Origin: an uncultured Clostridia bacterium
Lineage (GTDB): Bacteria > Bacillota > Clostridia > Oscillospirales > Ruminococcaceae
Length of the DNA stretch: 64,000 bases
Assembly: GCA_947625615.1 (NCBI GenBank)
Contig: CANQPB010000011.1
Coordinates: forward strand, 1-64,000
Reading direction: 5' to 3'
Below the pieces are notes generated by a model. That model was not told the origin of the DNA, searched no databases, and worked only from the letters and a program-made list of their open reading frames with translations. Of the stretch, positions 9,226 to 17,818 are shown one piece after another; positions within the stretch are counted from its first letter, which is position 1, and each line of letters opens with the position of its first letter. The position numbers and the translations under genes were made by a program.

Positions 9226-9407
9226 CCTGTCTCACCCCCTGCCCCCTCTCCCTCGCGGAGCGTGGGGGTCTCCACCCCGTCACCCGGCCGTTCACCTTGC
9301 GGCGAACGGCGCGACCCCTCCCCTCGAGGGGAGGGGTGTGTTCCCAAAGGCTCGCTAAAAATCTACGCTGGGTTCGGCACTTTCGGTGCAGTGCTTGTCG
9401 TTTTCTG
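9226..9407. repeat. About 180-bp structured intergenic repeat family B, copy 1
   Basis: CCTGTCTCACCCCCTGCCCCCTCTCCCTCGCGGAG...CCGTCACCCGGCCGTTCACCTTGCGGCGAACGG...ACCCCTCCCCTCGAGGGGAGGGGT...; inverted copy at 17519-17700. Confidence 0.9.
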
Positions 9408-9480
9408 ACAGCCTGCGCTTATAATATCACTTACAGAGGGCAAAGCGAGGCAAACCCCTCTGAAAAAATTTTATATTTGC

Positions 9481-9513
9481 AAAACCCCGCTGCGGTTGCA
9501 GCGGGGGTTGTTT
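9481..9513 (-). terminator. Hairpin terminator downstream of prfB
   Basis: AACCCCGCTGCGGTTGCAGCGGGGGTT hairpin; AT-rich sequence follows on the minus strand. Confidence 0.55.
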
Positions 9514-9523
9514 ATCCCGAAAT

Positions 9524-10642
9524 CTACTTTTCAAGCTCGCCGTTTGAAAGCGCCTTTAAATAGGCGTTTATGAAGCCGTCGAGGTCGCCGTCCATGACCG
9601 CATGGACGTTGCCGTTTTCGTAGCCGGTGCGGTGATCCTTAACGAGCGTGTAGGGCATGAACACATAGGAGCGTATCTGCGAGCCCCAGGCTATCTCCTT
9701 CTGAACGCCCTTGATGTCCTCGATCTTCGAAAGATGCTCCCGCTCCTTTATCTCGACAAGCTTCGCCACAAGCATTTTCATGGCGTAGTCGCGGTTCTGC
9801 ACCTGCGAGCGCTGCGTCTGGCAGGAGGTGACGATTCCCGTCGGGATATGCGTCAGCCTTACCGCAGACGAGGTCTTGTTGATGTGCTGTCCGCCGGCGC
9901 CGGAGGAGCGGAAAACGTCCATTTTAATGTCCTCCGGGCGGATCTCTACGCTGAGATCCTCGTTTATCTCCGGCATTACCTCGACCGCGGAAAAAGACGT
10001 GTGCCGCGAGCCGGAGGCGTCGAACGGGGAAATTCTCACAAGCCGGTGGATCCCCGACTCGCTTTTAAGGTAGCCGTAGGCGTTCTCACCCTCGATTATC
10101 ATCGAGGCGCTTTTTATGCCCGCGTCGCCGCCGTCAAGGGTGTCGAGCACCGAGACCTTATAGCCGTGGCTCTCGCCCCATCTTATATACATGCGCAAAA
10201 GCATTTCAGTCCAGTCCTGGGCCTCGGTGCCTCCCGCCCCGGCGTGAAAATTCAGAATAGCGTTCGAGCTGTCATATTCGCCGGTCAGCAGGGTTTTCAG
10301 GGTGAGCGAATCGATCTTCTTTTCAAAGGCGTCGAGCTCGCTTCTTATCTCCTCAAGCATCTGCTCGTCGTTTTCCTCAAGATACATCTCGATCATCGTC
10401 TCGATGTCCTCGGCGGTTTGGTTAAGCCGCCTGTCGTCCTCGACGGTGTTTTCAAGACTTTTTGTGCGCTGCAAAATCTTCTGCGATTTCTCGGCGTCGT
10501 CCCAGAAGCCCGGCTCGGCGGCCTTAAGATGAAGCTGCTCTATCTCCTCCCGCGCGGCGTCGATATTCAGAACCGCGTGGAGCTCCTTAAGCTTCGGCAT
10601 GCTGTCGGAAAGCCGCTGTTTAAGTTCGTCAATAAGTAACAT
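9524..10642 (-). CDS. prfB: Peptide chain release factor 2
   Basis: GSGAGGQHINKTSSAVRLTHIPTGI-type GGQ motif (SSGAGGQHIN) and RF2 SPF tripeptide (RISPFDASGSRHTSF); full-length continuous ORF. Confidence 0.95.
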   Translation of the reverse strand: MLLIDELKQRLSDSMPKLKELHAVLNIDAAREEIEQLHLKAAEPGFWDDAEKSQKILQRTKSLENTVEDDRRLNQTAEDIETMIEMYLEENDEQMLEEIRSELDAFEKKIDSLTLKTLLTGEYDSSNAILNFHAGAGGTEAQDWTEMLLRMYIRWGESHGYKVSVLDTLDGGDAGIKSASMIIEGENAYGYLKSESGIHRLVRISPFDASGSRHTSFSAVEVMPEINEDLSVEIRPEDIKMDVFRSSGAGGQHINKTSSAVRLTHIPTGIVTSCQTQRSQVQNRDYAMKMLVAKLVEIKEREHLSKIEDIKGVQKEIAWGSQIRSYVFMPYTLVKDHRTGYENGNVHAVMDGDLDGFINAYLKALSNGELEK

Positions 10643-10801
10643 AAATCCTCCGCAAAATTTTATTCAGATATATTATAGCACCGTTCGGGCGCAAATGCAA
10701 GGAATAATTGCATTTGTTATTGACAATTTTCGCACGCCGTGGTAAAAATGTAGGCTTATCTTTCCTATGCATTTGTATGACTTGGGCAAAGAATCAGTTG
10801 T

Positions 10802-12100
10802 GTGGCAGCAATCGAGCCGAGCATTTTTCGGTGCGCGGTTTCGGCTGCGCACTTTTTAATTTATGCCGCAAAAAGCGGAAAGGAGAAATTTTATGAAAAA
10901 ATACAATGGATCAGTATCGTATTTCTTGTCTTTGTGTTTTTCATATTGATAACGCGTTCCTGCGGAAAATCAGAGACTTCGCAAAACGATCGGACGACTC
11001 ATTCCTACGGAGCTGCAGAAACAACGACCGCAAAAACGACGGCCGCGGAAGAGCCTGTCGGCGTTGCGATTGACGAACAGAATTTTCCCGACGAAAATTT
11101 CAGAGATTATGTTTCTCAGAATTTTGACAACAATAGCAACCAATTTTTAAGCGATAAAGAAATTTTAGCTGCAACTAAAATAGATGTAAGCGGAAAAGGA
11201 ATAACCTCTATGAAAGGGTTGGAATATTTTACAGAGCTGACAGAGCTTTACTGCCAAATTAACAATTTGACTGAGCTTGACGTAAGCAATTGCACAAAGT
11301 TGATAACTCTTTCCTGCTCCGACAACGGATTGACCGCGCTTGATGTAAGTAAGTGCACAGAGCTGACCCTGCTTTCTTGCTATGGTAATAATTTGACCGA
11401 ACTTGACGTACAAAATCTCACAGAGCTGAAATGGCTTTCTTGCTATGGTAATAATTTAACCGAGCTTAATGTGAGCAGCCTCGAAAAGCTGGAATTGCTT
11501 TACTGCTATAAAAACAATTTAACCGAGCTTGATGTAAGTAAGTGTACAGAGCTGACGGAACTTGACTGCTCAGAAAATAATTTGACCGAACTTGATGTTA
11601 GCAAATGCACAGAGCTGACATATCTTGACTGCTTTGGTAACAGTTTGTCCGTGCTTGATGTGCAAAATCTCACGCTTCTTACAGAGCTTCACTGCCAAAT
11701 TAACAATTTGACTGAGCTTGATGTAAGTAAGTGTACAAAGCTGACAGAGTTTACATGCTATAGCAACAATTTGACAGAGCTTAATGTAAGTAATTGCACA
11801 GAGCTGACGGGACTTGACTTCTCAGCAAATCATTTGACCGAACTTGATGTCAGCAAATGTACAGCGTTGACATATCTTGGCTGCTTTGGCAACAGTTTGT
11901 CCGAGCTTGATGTAAGTAAGTGCACAGAGCTGACGGGACTTGACTGCTCAGGAAATTATTTGACCGAACTTGATGTCAGCAAATGTACAGAGTTGACATA
12001 TCTTGGCTGCTTTAATAACAGTTTGTCCGAGATTGATTTAAGTAATTGCAGCGAGGACATCGAAGTAGATTGCGACGATGACACGGCTGTCATACGGTGA
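10802..12100 (+). CDS. Leucine-rich-repeat (internalin-like) surface lipoprotein; 5' end uncertain
   Basis: About 13 LRR units of about 21 aa (LTELDVSKCTELTELDCSENN); N-terminal hydrophobic segment ending ITRSCGKSE. The ATG with a good RBS (10893) is out of frame with this ORF. Confidence 0.85.
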   Translation: MAAIEPSIFRCAVSAAHFLIYAAKSGKEKFYEKIQWISIVFLVFVFFILITRSCGKSETSQNDRTTHSYGAAETTTAKTTAAEEPVGVAIDEQNFPDENFRDYVSQNFDNNSNQFLSDKEILAATKIDVSGKGITSMKGLEYFTELTELYCQINNLTELDVSNCTKLITLSCSDNGLTALDVSKCTELTLLSCYGNNLTELDVQNLTELKWLSCYGNNLTELNVSSLEKLELLYCYKNNLTELDVSKCTELTELDCSENNLTELDVSKCTELTYLDCFGNSLSVLDVQNLTLLTELHCQINNLTELDVSKCTKLTEFTCYSNNLTELNVSNCTELTGLDFSANHLTELDVSKCTALTYLGCFGNSLSELDVSKCTELTGLDCSGNYLTELDVSKCTELTYLGCFNNSLSEIDLSNCSEDIEVDCDDDTAVIR

Positions 12101-12110
12101 CAAAGCCGCG

Positions 12111-12140
12111 AAATAAGCCCCCTCTCGGGGGCTTATTTTA
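12111..12140. terminator. Bidirectional hairpin terminator
   Basis: AAATAAGCCCCCTCTCGGGGGCTTATTTTA between convergent genes. Confidence 0.85.
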
Positions 12141-13257
12141 TTATCCTCGCGCTCTTTTCGTACTCGGTAATCCTCTCGGTGCTTAGGCGGCAAAGGCTTT
12201 GCAGCCGCGAGGCGAGCTCAATAAGCTCCGCCTGGCGCTTTGCCTCGGGCGAGAGGCGCGAAAGCTCGGCGAGCGAGCTTGCAAGCGGAATCCGCGCCGT
12301 CTTTCGGCAGATTTTCAGCACCTCGGCGCCCCGCGCGTTCAGCGCGAGCGCCCTCGCGAACGGCTGCCCGAACATGTCCCTGCGGCTTATGCCGAGGGCC
12401 GCGCACATCACCGCCCGCCTTATCCGCGAATGGGTGACGCTGCGGCTTTTTACCGCCGAATATACCTCCTCAAGGGTGTTCGCCCGGCGGGCAGCTTCGT
12501 AAAGCCTGCCGGCGATATTTTCCGAATAGGGCAGATTTTCATAATCCTCCCGGCTCATCATGCTAAGCCGCCACAAAATCGCCCTCTCGCCGTATTTCAT
12601 AAACGACAGGCCGCCTTTGTCGGGGGAGTATCCCATATAGCCCTCAACGCCGCCCGCTTCGATCCGGCTTCTTATATACGAGGCCGAGGCGAAACCGCCC
12701 TGCGGCTCGGCGCCGTCGTGCTGCGCCGTTCTTTGCACCGCGAGGGGGGCTATCCCGCTGTTTTTGAGAGCGCGAAGATATTCCATGGCAAGAATGTTGT
12801 TTCGACCCGAGATTATTTCGGCGGCCTCCCCGCAGGCCCTTGCCGCCGCCTGGGGATAATTGAGCCCGCCGGACATCAGCTTTTTTATATTCAGCTCGTT
12901 TTTTTCGGTGGCCTCAAGAGCTTTTGAAAGCAGGCCGACGTCGGCGGTCTCGGCGCCGAAGGACAGGATATCCGCGCAGCCGAGGCGGGCTATCACGTCA
13001 ACGCCGGCGCGGGCGAAATCCCTTGCGGGCGAAAGCGCCCACTGCGGCGAAAGCTCCAGAACAAGATCGGCTCCGCCGAAAATTGCGGCCTCGGCGCGAT
13101 CATGCGAGGCCTGAACGGCTGCCTCTCCCCGCTGAACCACCGAGGGGCTCATCACCGCGACGACATGCGTTGCCCCCGCCTCGCGGGTCTTTTGAATGTG
13201 ATATCGGTGGCCGTTGTGAAACGGATTGTATTCGGCGATTATTCCCGCAATTTTCAT
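12133..13257 (-). CDS. tmcAL: tRNA(Met) cytidine acetate ligase (TmcAL/YlbM family nucleotidyltransferase)
   Basis: MKIAGIIAEYNPFHNGHRYHIQKTREAGATHVVAVMSPSVVQRGE, characteristic family N-terminus with HxGH-type motif. Confidence 0.88.
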   Translation of the reverse strand: MKIAGIIAEYNPFHNGHRYHIQKTREAGATHVVAVMSPSVVQRGEAAVQASHDRAEAAIFGGADLVLELSPQWALSPARDFARAGVDVIARLGCADILSFGAETADVGLLSKALEATEKNELNIKKLMSGGLNYPQAAARACGEAAEIISGRNNILAMEYLRALKNSGIAPLAVQRTAQHDGAEPQGGFASASYIRSRIEAGGVEGYMGYSPDKGGLSFMKYGERAILWRLSMMSREDYENLPYSENIAGRLYEAARRANTLEEVYSAVKSRSVTHSRIRRAVMCAALGISRRDMFGQPFARALALNARGAEVLKICRKTARIPLASSLAELSRLSPEAKRQAELIELASRLQSLCRLSTERITEYEKSARIIK

Positions 13258-13258
13258 A

Positions 13259-14068
13259 TCAGACCTCTTTTTGCTCCCGGCATTTTCTTATGTAGTTGAA
13301 CAGGTAAAGCTGGGCTATCCCGCGGGTGGGGTAAAATTCCTCCGGGAAGCCATCGGGATAATATTCCTCGAGCACCCGCTTTATCCAGACGTCGACGGGA
13401 AACGCCTCCGTTTTATACATTCCGCCCAGAAGAACGCAGTCGGCCACCTTCGGCCCCACGCCGCAGATCTTCATGAGCTCTCTTTTGCCCTCCTCGTAGT
13501 GCATTTTTTTTACGTTTTCAAGGCAGATCTCCCCCGAGGCGACCTTTTGCGCCGCGTCGAGGATATATTTTGCCCGAAAGCCCGCGCGAAGATACCCGAG
13601 GCTGTCGACAGTCTCGGAGGCGAGCTCGGCGGGCGTCGGAAAATGCCCGTAATGCTCATGCAGCCGCGCGATTATCCCCTTTATGCGGGTTATGTTGTTG
13701 TTTGAGGAAAACACGAAGCTGACGAGCGCCTCCCACGGGGGCTGCCGCAAAAGGCGTATCCCCCTCGAAAAGGCGCAGGCCTCCTTTAAGGCGGGATCGC
13801 GGGAATATTCCCGGCGGAGCGCCGCATAGTCGGTGCCGAGGTCGAAATAATCCGCCCAGACGTTCAAAAATGTCTCCTCGTCGGTATTTTTTAAGACGAA
13901 TCTCCCGCCGCTGCCCGAAATTTCCAACGGGGTGTCGAGGCAGTATCCGAAATAGGAATTTACGCCGGTCTTGTTCCAGCGAAACGCCTGCCCGGTGTCC
14001 AAAACGTCGTCAAGGACAAGATCGTCCTCGTATAAAATTATGTCTTTGCCCGAAACTTCGTAATTCAT
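13259..14068 (-). CDS. 8-oxoguanine DNA glycosylase (OGG1-like, HhH-GPD superfamily)
   Basis: ICGVGPKVADCVLLGGMYKTEAFPVDVWIKR (HhH + catalytic Asp), FVFSSNNNITRIKGI; likely start MNYEVSGKDIILYEDD. Confidence 0.88.
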   Translation of the reverse strand: MNYEVSGKDIILYEDDLVLDDVLDTGQAFRWNKTGVNSYFGYCLDTPLEISGSGGRFVLKNTDEETFLNVWADYFDLGTDYAALRREYSRDPALKEACAFSRGIRLLRQPPWEALVSFVFSSNNNITRIKGIIARLHEHYGHFPTPAELASETVDSLGYLRAGFRAKYILDAAQKVASGEICLENVKKMHYEEGKRELMKICGVGPKVADCVLLGGMYKTEAFPVDVWIKRVLEEYYPDGFPEEFYPTRGIAQLYLFNYIRKCREQKEV

Positions 14069-14196
14069 GTGATTATAAATTCCTCCGAAGGGTTGTAATT
14101 TTTGTCGGATTATATTATAATATATATTGAGAGGATTTTCAAGTGCCGGTTTTACGGCCGAAAAGGCTCCCAAAACGGTTACAGGAGGAATTAACC

Positions 14197-14889
14197 TTGA
14201 GAGAAAGCATTCTGACCATTCCGATAAACGAAATTTTCGAGCCGCGCGAGGGCTGCCCCATCTGCCGCATGAGAGATATGCTTGAGCAGCGCACGACCGA
14301 ATACATAATGGGCGCGGCGATGATGGAGCCGGACGTCAGGATTGAGACAAACCGCCTCGGCTTCTGCAAGACCCACTTCGACCAGATGCTCAAACAGAAA
14401 AACCGCCTTTCGCTCGCGCTGATGCTTCAGACCCGCCTTGAAACGCTAAAAAAAGACGTCTATTCAAAGCCGTCATTCTTTGAGAGCAAGCAAAAGAGGG
14501 TAAAATCGCTTTCGAAAAGCAATTCAACCTGCTTTGTCTGCTCAAAGGTAGACTGGGCGATGGAGCGCCTTTTGGTGACCGTCTTCGACATGTACAAAAA
14601 TTCCTCGGAATTCCGCTCGCTTTTCAAGGAGCAGGAGTTTATCTGCGCGCCGCACTGCGAAATGCTCTGCACAGCGGCGCCCGACGCCCTCGACCGGCGC
14701 ACCGCCCTCGATTTTCGGGACGACTGCTTCGCGCTCGCCCGAAAGCAGATCGAGCTGCTTTACAAGGACGTCTCCCACTTCTGCTCAATGTTCGACTACC
14801 GCAACAACGGCGAAAACGCCGACTGGGGCAACTCTCGCGACAGCGTGGAGCGCTCGGTGGAATTTCTGACCTCAAGAAAGGCGAAATAG
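14197..14889 (+). CDS. Cys-rich protein, DUF6062-like
   Basis: ORF 14143-14889; TTG start after AGGAGG favoured; CPICRMRDMLEQRTTEYIMGAAMMEPDVR and CFVCSKVD motifs. Confidence 0.55.
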   Translation: MRESILTIPINEIFEPREGCPICRMRDMLEQRTTEYIMGAAMMEPDVRIETNRLGFCKTHFDQMLKQKNRLSLALMLQTRLETLKKDVYSKPSFFESKQKRVKSLSKSNSTCFVCSKVDWAMERLLVTVFDMYKNSSEFRSLFKEQEFICAPHCEMLCTAAPDALDRRTALDFRDDCFALARKQIELLYKDVSHFCSMFDYRNNGENADWGNSRDSVERSVEFLTSRKAK

Positions 14890-14895
14890 GGCGCC

Positions 14896-15888
14896 ATGAG
14901 AAAATTTTTTGCCGCGGTTGCCGCGGCGGCTGTTGCGCTAACGCTGACGCCCTATAGGGCCGCGGCGGCAAAGACGGCGGGCATTGTTTCGGGCGGGGTG
15001 TATACGCTCTCCTGCGGGGGAAGAAATCTTTCCGTCCGCGAGGATAAAAACGGCGCCGCGGTTTTCGGCTCCTCGCCGGACGGCTCGTGGGGGCAGCGCT
15101 TCGTTCTGCGCTACGATCCCTCCGAGGACGCCTACCGGATCTACTCCATGATAAGCGAAAACGGGCGCAGGCGAGTTATAGACATCATCAAAAAGAGCAG
15201 AAAAGTTGTCGCGGGCTGTTCGGTGGAGATCTACAATCCCGTCGACCCGGCGGCGCAGCTCTTCAAAATAATCAGGCTGACTAACGGAAAATTCAAGATC
15301 TCCCCGAAATCCAACCCCGACGTGGCGCTGACATATTCCAAGGCCGGCGCTTCGGTTGAAAGCTGCGGCAAAAGCGTGCCGGCGGCGTTTCAGTGGGAGA
15401 TAAAATCGGTGACCGACTGGCAGTATATGTTCATAACCAATGGGCAGATCGCGACGGTTTTAAGCGACCCGTTCGGCGCGCCGAGGGTCGAAGGCTCCTC
15501 GCGGCACAAGGGACTCGACATCGTCGCCGAAAGGCGTGGAAAGATAAGGGGCTATACGCTGTCCTCCGTCGCCGACGGAAGGGTAATATACGAGGGCTAC
15601 AGCAAATCGGCGGGAAATTATATTGCGATAAAGCTCAACGACGGCTTTACCGTGAGATTTTTGCATATGATGAACCGAAGCCCGAAAAGGATAAACGACG
15701 CCGTGAAAAAGGGCGAGACAATAGGCTATGTCGGAACCTCCGGCAACTCGACGGGATATCATCTTCACTTTGACTGCAACACCGTGGGCGCCTATCGGGG
15801 CGGAGAAGGCCCTAAGACGGTGAACTATAACACCTGCGTCGACCCTGAGCCCTTCTTTACCGACGTAAAATTCACGCGCAGACGCTGA
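14896..15888 (+). CDS. M23-family peptidoglycan metallopeptidase with N-terminal ricin-type beta-trefoil-like domain
   Basis: RHKGLDIV...GNYIAIKLNDGFTVRFLHM...VGTSGNSTGYHLHFD (M23); GVYTLSCGGRNLSVREDKNGAAVFGSSPDGSWGQRF (ricin-like); signal peptide. Confidence 0.85.
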   Translation: MRKFFAAVAAAAVALTLTPYRAAAAKTAGIVSGGVYTLSCGGRNLSVREDKNGAAVFGSSPDGSWGQRFVLRYDPSEDAYRIYSMISENGRRRVIDIIKKSRKVVAGCSVEIYNPVDPAAQLFKIIRLTNGKFKISPKSNPDVALTYSKAGASVESCGKSVPAAFQWEIKSVTDWQYMFITNGQIATVLSDPFGAPRVEGSSRHKGLDIVAERRGKIRGYTLSSVADGRVIYEGYSKSAGNYIAIKLNDGFTVRFLHMMNRSPKRINDAVKKGETIGYVGTSGNSTGYHLHFDCNTVGAYRGGEGPKTVNYNTCVDPEPFFTDVKFTRRR

Positions 15889-15901
15889 GGGAGTGATCTT
15901 A

Positions 15902-16681
15902 ATGAAAAGACTGACCGTGCTTCTTGCCGCCGCTCTTCTGCTTTTTTCGGGCTGCGAAAGCGGCGCCGAAGTCTTTGAAGACGATAACGAGCACTGGGAA
16001 TTCTACCAGCCCTGCGTGCACGAGCTGGACAGCGTGCCCGGGTTTCTCATAAAAGAATACGCCTCGGAGGAAGAATGGGAGGCGTGGACGGAAAAATATG
16101 AAAGCATGACGGACTGCCGCAAGATGACCGACTACCCTAACGTCTACACGTTCATCACCGACTTTGGGGTGTCGGACGAGGATATAACCGAGCTTTACGA
16201 CGGCTACGACATCATGAGCGAGCGGGATATGGAAATACTCCTGACGCGGGATGAGGCGAAGATCGCCGAATATTTCGCCACGGAATACACCATAGTTGTC
16301 GGCAGCTGCGTTTACCCGCCGGAATGGGTTTATTCCCACTCGCCCAAGGACTACGCCGAGGCGGGGATAACTCCCGAAATGCTTGAGGAAAAGTCGGACG
16401 AATACGCCGCGCTGGGTCTTTCAGAGGAGGCAGACGAGATCCTCGGCGAAAAGCTCTCGGAATACGCCGGGGCGGATATCAGCCTGCCGAAAAGGCCCTG
16501 CTTAACCGTCGGGGAAAAAGAATTTGACGCCGGGTGGCTTTCCTCGCACGACATAACGGACTATGACGAGGCGGGAATAACTGCCGACGCCGCCGAAGCG
16601 TTTTTAAGCGAGCAGGGCGAAAGCCTCTCGGAGGACGAGCGCGAATGGATAGAAAGCTGCATTGAAAGAATGAGACAGTGA
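15902..16681 (+). CDS. Hypothetical lipoprotein
   Basis: MKRLTVLLAAALLLFSGCESG lipobox; no recognised domain. Confidence 0.65.
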   Translation: MKRLTVLLAAALLLFSGCESGAEVFEDDNEHWEFYQPCVHELDSVPGFLIKEYASEEEWEAWTEKYESMTDCRKMTDYPNVYTFITDFGVSDEDITELYDGYDIMSERDMEILLTRDEAKIAEYFATEYTIVVGSCVYPPEWVYSHSPKDYAEAGITPEMLEEKSDEYAALGLSEEADEILGEKLSEYAGADISLPKRPCLTVGEKEFDAGWLSSHDITDYDEAGITADAAEAFLSEQGESLSEDEREWIESCIERMRQ

Positions 16682-16684
16682 TAT

Positions 16685-16722
16685 AAACCCCCGCCCAAGC
16701 AAAGGCTCAGGCGGGGTTTTTC
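16685..16722. terminator. Hairpin terminator between convergent genes
   Basis: AACCCCCGCC...GGCGGGGTTTTTCG. Confidence 0.75.
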
Positions 16723-16751
16723 GTCAAACGTCAAACGTCAAACGCTGCGCG

Positions 16752-17270
16752 TCAGACAAAGCTCACGCTTTTTTCAAAGTCGAAGCCGTGCGGCGGTTTC
16801 ACCGCGTTTTTGCGGCCCACGGCTATCGCTATCTTGAATTCATAGCCCTCGGGGAATGCGAGCTTTTCGGCAAAATAAGCCTTTTTGGGGCCGTTCAGCG
16901 CGCCCTTTATGCAGCCGATGATGAGGCTTCCGAGGCCCATGCCCTCGGCGGCGAGGGAGATGTTTTCAACGGCTATTCCCGCGTCGACCTCAGACCAGCC
17001 GAATCCCGCCTCCGCGCTTAAAAGTATAACCGTAGGGGCGTCGTAGTAAAAGTTTACCGGCGAGGGCTTGCCGCCGGTTCTTTCGGCCTCGATCTCCTTG
17101 GCGATATCGCTGCCGCCGTCGATCACGGTGAAGTGGATCTCCTGCCTGTTGGTGGCCGTCGGGGCCTGAAGACCCGCTGTCAGAAGCGCTTCGATCTCCT
17201 TTTGGGTGAGCTTTTCGGCGGTGTATCCCCTGACCGAATATCTTTTGCTGATGGCTTCAAGAACTTCCAT
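16752..17270 (-). CDS. Nitroreductase-family protein
   Basis: MEVLEAISKRYSVRGYTAEKLTQKEIEALLTAGLQAPTATNRQEIHFTVI is the FMN-binding N-terminus; GMGLGSLIIGC. Confidence 0.88.
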   Translation of the reverse strand: MEVLEAISKRYSVRGYTAEKLTQKEIEALLTAGLQAPTATNRQEIHFTVIDGGSDIAKEIEAERTGGKPSPVNFYYDAPTVILLSAEAGFGWSEVDAGIAVENISLAAEGMGLGSLIIGCIKGALNGPKKAYFAEKLAFPEGYEFKIAIAVGRKNAVKPPHGFDFEKSVSFV

Positions 17271-17342
17271 AAAAATACCTCCTTAGGTTTTTAATATATT
17301 ATAAGAGGTTTTTAATGGATTGTCAAGCGCAAGGGGCGATGC

Positions 17343-17520
17343 GATGTGGCCGAAACGGCCACATCAGAAAACAGAAATTAGATGTCAGAGGTCAGAATTT
17401 CGAGGTGTCGCTTTCCAGCGACGTTTTTTAAGCATAGGATAATGCGTGCGGAATGGACACTTCCGGGTGATGTATCCGAAATGGATAAGAGAACAGAAAT
17501 CAGAGGGCAGATATCAGAAT
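17343..17520. repeat. Intergenic hairpin repeat family A, copy 3 (long form plus an extra hairpin-tail unit at 17468-17520)
   Basis: GATGTGGCCGAAACGGCCACATC + AGAAAACAGAAATTAGATGTCAGAGGTCAGAAT + GTCGCTTTCCAGCGAC + ...GTGCGGAATGGACACTTCC; then TATCCGAAATGGATA + AGAGAACAGAAATCAGAGGGCAGATATCAGAAT. Confidence 0.85.
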
Positions 17521-17700
17521 ACGACAACCGCCGCACCGAAAGTGCCGAGCCCAACGGCGATTTTGAAGTAAGCCTTTGGAAACACACCCCTCCCCTCGAG
17601 GGGAGGGGTCGCGCCGTTCGCCGCAAGGTGAACGGCCGGGTGACGGGGTGGAACCCCCCTCCCTCCGCGAGGGAGAGGGGGCAGGGGGTGAGACAGGCAA
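17519..17700. repeat. About 180-bp structured intergenic repeat family B, copy 2 (inverted)
   Basis: Reverse complement aligns throughout to 9226-9407, including the 24-bp palindrome ACCCCTCCCCTCGAGGGGAGGGGT (17586-17609). Confidence 0.9.
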
Positions 17701-17758
17701 AAAGCTCTAAAAACGTCCGAGGCAGTGTAGAAGTACACATCACGTTCTTTCGTATTGC

Positions 17759-17787
17759 TTGAATTTTCCGGCGCTATGTGATATAAT
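17759..17787 (+). promoter_or_regulatory. Sigma-A-type promoter of the VanX-like dipeptidase gene
   Basis: TTGAAT - 17 nt - TATAAT with TG-n extension. Confidence 0.65.
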
Positions 17788-17818
17788 ATAAAACAATAAA
17801 AACTTACAGGGTGATGTT

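Noticed and set aside
8650-9295. Minus-strand ORFs (176 and 112 aa) and the plus-strand ORF 8967-9563 over the repeat island
   Set aside because: They read through tandem repeats and the 3' end of the phosphomutase gene; apparent internal homology is only the DNA repeats.
9602-10639. 345-aa plus-strand ORF opposite prfB
   Set aside because: Antisense shadow ORF in GC-rich DNA.
11165-11413. Minus-strand ORF with internal repeats over the LRR gene
   Set aside because: Repeat pattern is inherited from the LRR codons on the plus strand.
12199-12927. 242-aa plus-strand ORF opposite tmcAL
   Set aside because: Antisense shadow; Arg/Ala-rich composition with no domain.
16722-16743. CGTCAAA triplicated in tandem
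   Set aside because: Only three 7-bp units next to a terminator; too short to interpret.
17378-17762. ORFs 17378-17743 (-), 17382-17762 (+), 17500-17700 (-) with Pro/Arg-rich sequence
   Set aside because: Entirely inside repeat families A and B; no RBS; palindromic DNA yields ORFs on both strands.
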